The position numbers were made by a program, and so were the translations under genes. From positions 62,001-126,000 of the forward strand of contig NZ_JAHYCB010000012.1 in NCBI RefSeq assembly GCF_019430945.1: a stretch of DNA of 64,000 nt. The letters are read 5' to 3'. Below the pieces are notes generated by a model. It searched no databases. It saw only the letters and a list, made by a program, of their open reading frames with translations, and had not been told where the DNA came from. Each line of letters begins with the position of its first letter. The stretch's first letter is position 1. The stretch comes from Neorhizobium populisoli (lineage in GTDB: Bacteria > Pseudomonadota > Alphaproteobacteria > Rhizobiales > Rhizobiaceae). Below are positions 43,825 through 51,513 of this stretch, in pieces.

Positions 43825-44451
43825 ATGACAATATCCAAAATCGAAGATGCCATCGCAGCGATTTCCCGCGGCGAGATGGTCGTGGTCGTTGATGACCAGG
43901 ACCGCGAGAACGAAGGCGATATCATCGTCGCATCGCAGGACATTACACCGGAAATCATCGCATTCATGATGAACCGCGCCCGCGGCCTCATCTGCGTGGC
44001 GATGGAAGGCGAGCGGCTCGACGTGCTCGACATCCCTCTGATGGTTCCGAACAATACCGAAATGCACAAGACCGCCTTCACCGTTTCGGTGGATTACCTG
44101 CACGGAACGACGACCGGCATTTCGGCCGCCGATCGCGCCGCAACGGTGCTTGCGCTGGTCGATCCGAGGTCGGTCCCGCTAGATTTCGCGCGTCCCGGTC
44201 ATATTTTTCCGCTTCGCGCTCACCCGGGCGGTGTCGCGGTTCGTCCCGGACATACGGAAGCAGCTGTTGCCCTGGCGAAGCTCGCAGGCAAGGCGCCTTC
44301 CGGTGTCATCTGCGAGGTCGCGAAGGACGACGGAACGATGGCGCGGCTGCCCGATCTTGAACTTTTCGCCGAAGAGCATGGTCTCGTCCTTGTCACCATC
44401 GAAGACCTTATCGCCTATGTCGGATCGGAAGCCGAGGCAGAAGCCGCCTGA
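43825..44451 (+). CDS. ribB: 3,4-dihydroxy-2-butanone 4-phosphate synthase
   Basis: A 208-residue RibB that makes 3,4-dihydroxy-2-butanone 4-phosphate from ribulose 5-phosphate for riboflavin synthesis. The active-site acidic loop is DDQDRENEGD at residues 23-32, followed by MNRARGLICVAM; HPGGVAVRPGHTEAAVALAKLAG and GVICEV complete the family pattern. No GTP-cyclohydrolase II domain is fused, so this is the single-function form. AAGG precedes the chosen ATG at 43825; earlier in-frame starts would lie in the riboswitch leader. Expression is controlled by the FMN riboswitch upstream. Confidence 0.95.
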   Translation: MTISKIEDAIAAISRGEMVVVVDDQDRENEGDIIVASQDITPEIIAFMMNRARGLICVAMEGERLDVLDIPLMVPNNTEMHKTAFTVSVDYLHGTTTGISAADRAATVLALVDPRSVPLDFARPGHIFPLRAHPGGVAVRPGHTEAAVALAKLAGKAPSGVICEVAKDDGTMARLPDLELFAEEHGLVLVTIEDLIAYVGSEAEAEAA

Positions 44452-44463
44452 CCGTCCACAAAT

Positions 44464-44500
44464 GTCGCTGGCGCCGTAATCAAACGGCGGCGCCAGCGAC
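44464..44500 (+). terminator. 13-bp stem hairpin downstream of ribB
   Basis: GTCGCTGGCGCCG (44464-44476) pairs perfectly with CGGCGCCAGCGAC (44488-44500) around an 11-base loop, starting 12 bp after the ribB stop. It lacks a T-tract but is the likely transcription end for ribB. Confidence 0.6.
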
Positions 44501-44758
44501 CAGGTTCGTGATTTCGGCCCTTGTCGATTGCTCCTGTAGATCGCCCGAAAATCCTTCGATGAGATCCGCGCTGCTGACCGGCGCCTGATCTAACTGTCGG
44601 TGTCCGTCAGCCTGCCAGGCGTTGAGCGAACCGATTGAGCTTCCGTGGAGAAGCCGCTTTCCCATCAAATACAGATGCCGAATGCCGCAGCCGGGACCAT
44701 CGTTTCCGCCTTCGTGAGGGCCTCGCGCAGGCGGGAACAATAAACAAGCTGACGTTGA
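44480..44758 (-). pseudogene. orphan reading frame, possible gene remnant
   Basis: Between the ribB hairpin and the amidohydrolase gene (44503-44976) I find no intact gene. A minus-strand frame ending at 44480 shows a mildly protein-like C-terminus (SADLIEGFSGDLQEQS, then NLVAGAAV) that loosely recalls the helical tail of chemotaxis receptors. It has no good start or ribosome-binding site and is cut upstream by other frames. It may be a decayed gene or chance. The remaining 44760-44976 presumably holds the promoter of the next operon. Confidence 0.15.
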
Positions 44759-44976
44759 ATTAAACTGTTGCGCAGTTGTCGACAGCTTGTATTATCGCGC
44801 CAACAAATAACAAGGGAACTCGTCGATCCGCCTAAAATGAGCGGACGGCGATCATGAAAACAGACAGGCACCGATTGCGAATGATGGCCAAGAGATACGG
44901 TTGTCACGGACGGCGAAGCTATGGTTTTGCTGATGATCGGGCCTGCCGGAAGATGTTTTGAAACTGGAGGCGAGAG

Positions 44977-46206
44977 ATGACGCAGTATATTTTCACCGGT
45001 GGCCAATTCCTCGACGTCAAGGCCAAGCAGCTGCTTGGCGGTGTCGAGGTTCTTGTCGAGGACAATACCGTGCGTGAGGTCTCCGACAAGCCGATCACCG
45101 GCAGCAGCGCCGAACGGATCGACCTCCGCGGCAAGACGCTGATGCCGGGTCTTGTCGACGCTCACGTGCATGTCGTCGCAACCCTCGTCGATCTGGCCGC
45201 AAATGCCGAGCTGCCGAGCTCGCTGGTGGCTTTGCGCACCGCGAAGATCATGAACGGCATGCTGATGCGCGGCTTCACCACCGTGCGCGATCTTGCCGGC
45301 GCCGATCTCGGGCTCAAGCTCGCGGTCGAGGAAGGCCTGATCGACGGTCCACGTCTCGTGATCTGCGGCAAGGCGCTCGGCCAGACCGGCGGCCATACGG
45401 ACTACCGTACCCGCTTCGACAACCGTCCGCTGCATGAGGCGAGCCTCGGCGCCCTCGGTCGTATCTGCAACGGGATCGACGAAGTCCGTCGCGGCGCTCG
45501 CGAAGAGATCCGCAACGGCGCCGAATTCATCAAGATCATGGCAAATGGCGGTGTCGCGTCTCCGACCGACCCGATCCATGTTCTGCAATATTCCCGCGAG
45601 GAAATTATCGCGATCGTCGAGGAAGCCAATAATGTCGGCACCTATGTCTCGGCGCACGTTTATACCGACGCGGCCATTCGCCGGGCGGTCGAGTGCGGTG
45701 TTCATTCGCTCGAACACTGCAACCTGATCGAAAAGGAAACGGCTGAACTCGCCGCCAAGATGGGCGCCATCGCCTGCCCGACGCTTGCCGCCTATGAAGG
45801 GCTTGCGATGGAAGGTGAAGCCTTCGGCCTGAAGCCGGATTCCGTCGCCAAGATCGAGACCGTCCGTGTCGGCGGCCTGCGTTCGCTGGAAATCCTGCGC
45901 GATGCCGGCGTGCCGATGGCTTACGGCTCCGACCTGCTCGGCCAGCTCCACAAGTATCAGTCGATCGAGTTCACGACCCGCAACAAGGTGCTGCCGGCGG
46001 CCAACATCCTTCAGTCCGCAACGCTTATCTCGGCAAAACTGTGCCGCATGCAAGGCAAGATCGGCGAGCTTTCGCCGGGCGCCTTTGCCGATCTGCTCGT
46101 CGTTGACGGCAATCCGCTGGAAGACATTTCCGTGCTCGAGCAGCACGACAGGCTGAAGGCAATCATGAAGGGCGGAAAGTTCTACAAGAACGAACTCGCT
46201 GCCTGA
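44977..46206 (+). CDS. metal-dependent amidohydrolase, Xaa-Pro/Xaa-Arg dipeptidase-like
   Basis: A 409-residue amidohydrolase of the prolidase-like/imidazolonepropionase group. The metal-binding HxH is in PGLVDAHVHVVAT near residue 64-68, Lys of the carbamate bridge is probably in EFIKIMANGG, His ligands follow in VSAHVYTD and VHSLEHCN, and Asp in MAYGSDLLGQLH. Family members release amino acids from dipeptides or N-acyl amino acids. GGAGGCGAGAG precedes the ATG. It begins an operon with a Pot-type ABC transporter and an M24 peptidase, so the imported compound may be a small peptide or modified amino acid. Confidence 0.88.
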   Translation: MTQYIFTGGQFLDVKAKQLLGGVEVLVEDNTVREVSDKPITGSSAERIDLRGKTLMPGLVDAHVHVVATLVDLAANAELPSSLVALRTAKIMNGMLMRGFTTVRDLAGADLGLKLAVEEGLIDGPRLVICGKALGQTGGHTDYRTRFDNRPLHEASLGALGRICNGIDEVRRGAREEIRNGAEFIKIMANGGVASPTDPIHVLQYSREEIIAIVEEANNVGTYVSAHVYTDAAIRRAVECGVHSLEHCNLIEKETAELAAKMGAIACPTLAAYEGLAMEGEAFGLKPDSVAKIETVRVGGLRSLEILRDAGVPMAYGSDLLGQLHKYQSIEFTTRNKVLPAANILQSATLISAKLCRMQGKIGELSPGAFADLLVVDGNPLEDISVLEQHDRLKAIMKGGKFYKNELAA

Positions 46207-46223
46207 TCGCGGGAGACGCGAAT

Positions 46224-47048
46224 ATGGTACAGGGCAAGACCTTTGCAGAACGCTTAGGCCGGTTTTCGGTCGGCTTCATCAACACGGTCGGGCTGGGCAT
46301 ATGCATTCTGCCGCTCATCCTGATCCTGTGGCTGTCGGTCATCTCCAACAGCGTGCTTTCGCTTCCGGCGGAAGGCTACACGTTGAACTGGTTTGCCGAA
46401 GTCTGGCGGCAGCCGCAGTTCATCGGCGGCTTTTACTTGAGCACCATGGTCGCGGTCGGTGCGACGATTATCGGCATGATCGTCACCATTCCGGCGGCGA
46501 TCGTGCTGGTGCGCAAGCGCTTCATCGGCCGCACCGCCATCATGCAGCTTTTGATGTCGCCGCTCATCGTGCCTGCCATCGTCATCGGCGCATCGCTTTA
46601 TATGACGCTGGTGGAGCTTGAGGTCAGGACCGGTATTCCGGCGACAGGCTCGCTGACCGGTTTCATCGCCGGCCATGTCCTGCTCACCATCCCCTGGTGC
46701 ATCAGGCTCCTGACCGCCAACCTTGCGGGCCTCGACGAGATTGTTGAGGAGGCAGCCGCCAGCCTCGGCGCCTCACCGCTGGCCGTCATCTCGAAGGTCA
46801 CTCTGCCGCTGATCCGCCCGGGCATCGTTGCCGCGGCGATCTTCAGCTTCGTCGTGTCCTTCGGCAATCTCGAAGTCTCGATGTTCCTGTCGACGCCCGG
46901 CCAGCTCACTTTGCCGGTGGCGATCCTTCAATATCTGCAATGGAAGATCGACCCGACAATCGCGGCGGCTTCCGTCATGCAGGTGGCGATTATCGGGCTG
47001 GCGCTCGTCATCACCAATCGTTTCGTCAATCTCTCCAAGATGGTTTGA
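46224..47048 (+). CDS. ABC permease of the polyamine/PotC type
   Basis: A 274-residue inner-membrane permease with six hydrophobic segments, the PotC-like half of a spermidine/putrescine-type system. The EAA loop is EEAAASLGASPLAVISKVTLPLIRP in broken form near residue 175. GGGAGAC lies before the ATG, 18 bp after the amidohydrolase gene. Its partner permease is encoded separately at 49280, at the far end of the transporter set. Confidence 0.9.
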   Translation: MVQGKTFAERLGRFSVGFINTVGLGICILPLILILWLSVISNSVLSLPAEGYTLNWFAEVWRQPQFIGGFYLSTMVAVGATIIGMIVTIPAAIVLVRKRFIGRTAIMQLLMSPLIVPAIVIGASLYMTLVELEVRTGIPATGSLTGFIAGHVLLTIPWCIRLLTANLAGLDEIVEEAAASLGASPLAVISKVTLPLIRPGIVAAAIFSFVVSFGNLEVSMFLSTPGQLTLPVAILQYLQWKIDPTIAAASVMQVAIIGLALVITNRFVNLSKMV

Positions 47049-47050
47049 AC

Positions 47051-48106
47051 ATGGCAACAGTCACGATCGAAAACCTACGCAAGATCTATGGTGATTTCGT
47101 TGCCGTCGACAACATGAGCCTGGAGGTGAAGGACGGCGAGTTCCTGATCCTTCTCGGGCCCTCCGGCTGCGGCAAGACGACGACGCTGCGCATGCTCGCT
47201 GGCTTCGTCGAACAGAACAACGGCAGGCTTGCGATCGGCGAACGCGACGTCACCGCCGAGCCGCCCTATCGCCGCAATATCGGGCTGGTTTTCCAGAACT
47301 ATGCGCTCTTCCCACATCTGACGATCTTCGAAAACGTCGCCTTCGGCCTTCGCCGCCGCAAGCTGCCGGAAGACGAGATCAAGCTGCGCGTCCGAGAGGC
47401 TTTGGAACTGGTGCGGCTTGGCCATCTGGAGGACCGTTATCCGAAGCAGATGTCCGGCGGCCAGCAGCAGCGCGTCGCGATCGCCCGCGCCATCGCCATC
47501 CGCCCGGATATTCTCCTGCTCGACGAACCGCTGTCCAACCTCGACGCTAAACTGCGCCTGCAGGTGCGCGACGAGCTGCGGGCGCTGCAAAAGAAGCTGA
47601 ACATCACCACGATCATGGTCACCCATGATCAGGATGAAGCCATGTATGTCGGCGACCGGCTCGTCGTCATGCAGGAGGGCAAGATCCAGCAGATCGGCAC
47701 GCCGATTGAGCTCTACAACAACCCCGCCAACCGCTTCGTTGCGTCTTTTATCGGACGGACCAATTTCGTCGAAGGCGAAATTGCCAAGGGCGAAACCTCC
47801 TTCAAGGCGAAGAGCGGCACGGTGATCGCCACGACCGCGGCCGCGCGCGCATCCAACGAAATCGTGGTGCGGCCGGAAATGATCGAACTGTCGGCGCAGA
47901 AGACGGACGAGGCCAACTGCTTCGATGCCGAGATTACCAGCAGTGTCTTCCTTGGCGGCAATATCGAGATTGTCGCCACCTTGCCGATGGGCGACGCGTT
48001 CACTGTCATCACCACCGTCAAGCATCTGAAGGACAGGGGGCTCGCCGCCGAAATCGGTAGCCGTCTCGTCCTTTCTTTCTCGCCGGAATCCGCAGTCCTG
48101 ATGTGA
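47051..48106 (+). CDS. ABC ATPase of the polyamine/PotA type
   Basis: A 351-residue ATPase with Walker A GPSGCGKTTT near residue 38, VFQNYALFPHLT Q-loop, signature MSGGQQQRVAIARA, Walker B LLLDEPLSNLDA, H-loop VTHDQDEA and a C-terminal TOBE domain with VVRPEMIEL. It energises the Pot-type permease pair. ATG at 47051 follows the permease stop by two bases; a longer in-frame reading starts inside that gene. Confidence 0.92.
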   Translation: MATVTIENLRKIYGDFVAVDNMSLEVKDGEFLILLGPSGCGKTTTLRMLAGFVEQNNGRLAIGERDVTAEPPYRRNIGLVFQNYALFPHLTIFENVAFGLRRRKLPEDEIKLRVREALELVRLGHLEDRYPKQMSGGQQQRVAIARAIAIRPDILLLDEPLSNLDAKLRLQVRDELRALQKKLNITTIMVTHDQDEAMYVGDRLVVMQEGKIQQIGTPIELYNNPANRFVASFIGRTNFVEGEIAKGETSFKAKSGTVIATTAAARASNEIVVRPEMIELSAQKTDEANCFDAEITSSVFLGGNIEIVATLPMGDAFTVITTVKHLKDRGLAAEIGSRLVLSFSPESAVLM

Positions 48107-48135
48107 ATGAACAAACAACGGAGAAAGGGAACAGC

Positions 48136-49182
48136 ATGACAAACAGCATCAACAGAAGACAGTTCGGCCTGATGGCCGGCGCGCTCGTCGCAAGCACCGC
48201 ACTGTCCGGAACCAAGGCGATTGCCGCGCCGAGCGGCCGCGTCGTTGTCGGCACCTGGGGCGGCGACTACCAGAACCTGCAGCAGCAGTTCATCGTCGAT
48301 ACGCTGATGAAGGGCACCGGCATTGACGTGGTGTTCGACACGGCCAACGACACGGTCCGCAAGACCAAGATGCTGGCCGAACGCCGCCTGCCGCGCGGCT
48401 CGATGGATATCGCCTGCCTCACCGGTCAGGGCGCATTCGAGATGAACCAGAACGGTCTGCTCGAGACGCTCGACGAGACCAAAGTGCTGAATATGAAATA
48501 TATCCCGGCCGCATTCCGTAACAATTACAGCGTCCCGCACATCTATACGGGCCGCGTCATTCTCTACAATCCGAAGTTCGTCAAGACGCCGCCGACCTCG
48601 TATGCCGACCTGTGGGATCCGCAATATGCCGGCAAGATCGGCGTGATCGATATCCAGTACCAGACGACCATCGAATCCGCCGCGATGATCTCCGGCGGCG
48701 CGCTCGACAATTACGAGCCCGGCAAGCAGAAGATGCTGGAGCTCAAGAAGCAGGGCGTGAAGATCTATCCTACCAACGAAGCCATGGCGCAGGCGCTGAA
48801 GACCGAAGAATGCGTCATGTGCATCATGTGGAATGCCCGCGGCTACATGTGGAAGAAGGCCGGTATTCCGGTCGAGATCGCCGTGCCTAAGGAAGGCCTT
48901 GTCCTCTACATTTCCGAAATGTGCGTTCCGAAGAATGCACCGAACAAGGATGCGGCCTACGCCTATCTCAATGCCATGATGGAAAAGGGCCCGCAGACGG
49001 CCTTTGCCGAAAGCATGGGTTATGCGCCGACCAACTCTACGGTGAAGCTGGCACCGGACCTCGCGAAACTGGTCGACTATACCGAAGAGCAGCGCAAGGG
49101 ACTGATGCTCCAGAAGATGGAATATCTGGCAAAGACCGATGCCGCCCTGCAGGACTGGTGGAACAAGTCCTTCAAGGGCTGA
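48136..49182 (+). CDS. periplasmic binding protein of the Pot-type transporter
   Basis: A 348-residue secreted binding protein of the PotD/iron(III) group. The leader contains twin arginines (NRRQFGLMAGALVAS), suggesting Tat export, with cleavage near KAIA. The mature start VVVGTWGGDYQNLQQQF is typical. ATG at 48136 is chosen because GAGAAAGGGAA lies upstream; 48103 is the earlier in-frame ATG, overlapping the ATPase stop. A 10-bp stem hairpin follows at 49206-49230. Ligand may be a small peptide, polyamine or other nitrogen compound. Confidence 0.9.
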   Translation: MTNSINRRQFGLMAGALVASTALSGTKAIAAPSGRVVVGTWGGDYQNLQQQFIVDTLMKGTGIDVVFDTANDTVRKTKMLAERRLPRGSMDIACLTGQGAFEMNQNGLLETLDETKVLNMKYIPAAFRNNYSVPHIYTGRVILYNPKFVKTPPTSYADLWDPQYAGKIGVIDIQYQTTIESAAMISGGALDNYEPGKQKMLELKKQGVKIYPTNEAMAQALKTEECVMCIMWNARGYMWKKAGIPVEIAVPKEGLVLYISEMCVPKNAPNKDAAYAYLNAMMEKGPQTAFAESMGYAPTNSTVKLAPDLAKLVDYTEEQRKGLMLQKMEYLAKTDAALQDWWNKSFKG

Positions 49183-49205
49183 TCTCACTGGGCTTATCCA
49201 GAAAC

Positions 49206-49230
49206 GTCGGCCGGGCTCGTCCCGGCCGAC
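49206..49230 (+). terminator. intercistronic hairpin after the Pot-type binding-protein gene
   Basis: GTCGGCCGGG (49206-49215) pairs perfectly with CCCGGCCGAC (49221-49230) around a 5-base loop. No T-tract follows and the next permease gene starts 50 bp later, so partial termination or mRNA protection is likely. Confidence 0.55.
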
Positions 49231-49279
49231 AGCTCGATACAGCACCCAATCCGGTGCATTGAAGGAACGGCGGGGACAT

Positions 49280-50134
49280 ATGATCAAGAGGGGAACGACG
49301 GCAGCCGCAATGCTGACACCTGCCACACTGATGGTGGTGGTGTTTCTGGCTCTGCCGATGCTGCTGCTTCTGCGCTACAGCTTCAATCGTTATGTGCCCG
49401 GCGAATTCATGGTCGAGGGCATGACGATCGCCAATTATGTCTCGCTGCTCTCCGATAGCTATTATCTCGCTGGCCTGCGAACAACCGTCCTGATGGCTTT
49501 CGGCGTCACGGTCGCCTGCATCGTCATCGGCCTGCCGCTGGCAAGCTTCATTGCCCGCCAGAAGGGAAGCCTCAAGACGCTGCTGCTGCTGGCGATCATC
49601 CTGCCGCTTTTCGTCAGCAATGCCGTGCGCGCGGCCGGCTGGATGGTCGCTTTCGGCCAGAACGGCGTGGTCAATTACCTGCTCGGCGCGATAGGCCTGA
49701 TCGGCAGCCCGTTGACGCTGATGTACACGCCGACCGCCGTTTTCGTCGGTATCGTCTCGGTCAATCTGCCCTATGTCGTCCTGACGCTGCAAAGCGTGCT
49801 GGAAGGCCTCGATCCGAACACCAAAGATGCCTCGCTCAGCCTCGGTGCCGGTCCGTTCGAAACCTTCCGATTGGTCACCGTGCCGCTCGTCATGCCGGGC
49901 ATTCTTGCGGCCTTTGTGCTGTCCTTCATCCTGACGATGAATGCCTATGCGACACCGGTCCTGCTCGGTGGCCCGAATTTCCGCATGATGGCACCGATGG
50001 TGGTCGATGAAGTGCTCGGCAAGGCCAATTGGCCGTTCGGCGCGACGCTCTCCTTCATCCTCATGGCCGTGACGCTGGTCATGACCATTGCCAGCAGCAT
50101 GTTCATCGCCAAGCGCTACAATTACTCCGAATGA
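49280..50134 (+). CDS. ABC permease of the polyamine/PotB type
   Basis: A 284-residue inner-membrane permease, PotB-like, with a first segment MLTPATLMVVVFLALPMLLL in broken form and the EAA loop NTKDASLSLGAGPFETFRLVTVPL. ATG at 49280 is preferred because GCGGGGAC lies upstream; longer readings overlap the hairpin and the previous gene. Together with the PotC-like protein at 46224 it completes the transporter. Confidence 0.9.
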   Translation: MIKRGTTAAAMLTPATLMVVVFLALPMLLLLRYSFNRYVPGEFMVEGMTIANYVSLLSDSYYLAGLRTTVLMAFGVTVACIVIGLPLASFIARQKGSLKTLLLLAIILPLFVSNAVRAAGWMVAFGQNGVVNYLLGAIGLIGSPLTLMYTPTAVFVGIVSVNLPYVVLTLQSVLEGLDPNTKDASLSLGAGPFETFRLVTVPLVMPGILAAFVLSFILTMNAYATPVLLGGPNFRMMAPMVVDEVLGKANWPFGATLSFILMAVTLVMTIASSMFIAKRYNYSE

Positions 50135-50200
50135 AACCAACCAATTCAACGCCGATGCGCCGTATTCCGGCGGCTTTACGATCCCGATAGGAAATTCATC

Positions 50201-51403
50201 ATGAGTGCCCCCGCTTACAAATCCTTTGCACAGTCCCTGTCCGAATTCGGCAATATCGCAGCCGTTATCCCGCCGATCTCGGCTGAAGAGCTGAACGCCC
50301 GCATCGCCAAGCTGCAAGGCCTGATGCGGGAGGCAGGCGTCAAGGCCGTCTATCTCGATACCTCGACCAGCCTGACCTATTTCACGGCAATCACGCTCGG
50401 CGCCAGCGAGCGTATGCATGGCGCGATCATCCCGTCGTCCGGCGCCCCGATCTATATCAGCCCGGCCTTCGAAGAGCCGAAGACGCAGACGCTGATCACC
50501 ATTCCTGGCGAGATAGCAGTCTGGGAAGAGCACGAGGATCCGGCTCTATTGGTCGCCGAGCTGATCTGCGGACTTTCTGCAGCAGGCGATACGCTGGCCT
50601 TCGATCCCGCAACGCCGTTCGTCTTCTCCAGCCCGATCACTGCCCATATCGGCAGCCGCCTCAAGGTCGTCGGCGCCAAGGAGCTGATCGCGCAATGCCG
50701 ACAGATCAAGTCGGCAACCGAGATCGCCATTATCCAGGCCGCGATGACGGCGAGCCTCGGGGTCCATAAGGCGGTATGGCAGGGACTTTACGAAGGCGTC
50801 TCGACGACGGAAGTCACCGACTTCATCGCTGCCGCTCATCAGAAACTCGGCATGCGCCACATCTTCGCCGCCGCCCAGTTCGGCGAGGCGACCGCCTATC
50901 CGCATGGCGTGCCCTATGCGCAGACGCTTAAAGTCGGCGACATGGTGCTGATCGATCTCGGCGCCCATATCCACCGCTACTGCTCGGATATCACCCGCAC
51001 CTACGTCTTCGGCGAACCGACCGACCGCCAGCGGGAAGTCTGGACGCTGGAGCAAAAAGCCCACCGTGCCGCCTTCGAGGCGGCTCAGCTTGGCACGCCG
51101 TGCGAAGACGTCGATTTTGCCGCCCGCAAGGTGCTGACCGATGCCGGTTACGGTCCGGACTACAAGGTTCCTGGCCTGCCGCACCGCACCGGCCATGGGC
51201 TCGGCATGGACATGCACGAGAATCCCTACATGGTCCGCGGCAACAAGACGCCGCTTCAGCCCGGCATGGTCTTCTCGGACGAGCCGATGCTGGCAATTTA
51301 CGGTGAATGCGGCGTGCGACTGGAAGACATCATCTATATGTCCGAAAACGGTCCGGTCTTCTTCACGCCGCCTTCGAAGTCCCTCGACAAGCCTTTCGAC
51401 TGA
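50201..51403 (+). CDS. M24-family metallopeptidase (Xaa-Pro aminopeptidase/creatinase fold)
   Basis: A 400-residue pita-bread protein: an N-terminal creatinase-like domain (about 1-160) and a catalytic domain with the full metal-ligand set, Asp in LIDLGAHIH and SDITRTYVFG, His in HRTGHGLGMDMHENP, Glu in FSDEPML and VRLEDIIYM. Members are aminopeptidases P, prolidases and creatinases. No signal peptide, so it acts on imported material. AGGAAAT precedes the ATG, 66 bp after the permease gene. It is the last gene of the Pot-type operon. Confidence 0.9.
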   Translation: MSAPAYKSFAQSLSEFGNIAAVIPPISAEELNARIAKLQGLMREAGVKAVYLDTSTSLTYFTAITLGASERMHGAIIPSSGAPIYISPAFEEPKTQTLITIPGEIAVWEEHEDPALLVAELICGLSAAGDTLAFDPATPFVFSSPITAHIGSRLKVVGAKELIAQCRQIKSATEIAIIQAAMTASLGVHKAVWQGLYEGVSTTEVTDFIAAAHQKLGMRHIFAAAQFGEATAYPHGVPYAQTLKVGDMVLIDLGAHIHRYCSDITRTYVFGEPTDRQREVWTLEQKAHRAAFEAAQLGTPCEDVDFAARKVLTDAGYGPDYKVPGLPHRTGHGLGMDMHENPYMVRGNKTPLQPGMVFSDEPMLAIYGECGVRLEDIIYMSENGPVFFTPPSKSLDKPFD

Positions 51404-51421
51404 AACGGACGAAGTTGAAGA

Positions 51422-51437
51422 GCGCCGTACACGGCGC
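51422..51437 (+). terminator. short GC hairpin after the M24 peptidase gene
   Basis: GCGCCG (51422-51427) and CGGCGC (51432-51437) form a 6-bp stem with loop TACA, 18 bp after the stop codon. It may end the Pot-type operon; no T-tract follows. Confidence 0.35.
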
Positions 51438-51513
51438 CCTATCGCTCCGGCATATCTGGCAAATCGCCGAACAGGCCGTCAACGAGAGGAGGGCGGGAAT
51501 TGGCATATTGCCG

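Noticed and set aside
44665..46146. 493-codon minus-strand frame opposite the prolidase-like amidohydrolase
   Set aside because: Shadow of a strong gene; composition is His/Asp/Arg-rich without structure.
47713..49326. 537-codon minus-strand frame opposite the Pot-type ATPase and binding-protein genes
   Set aside because: Antisense shadow; no domain or plausible start.
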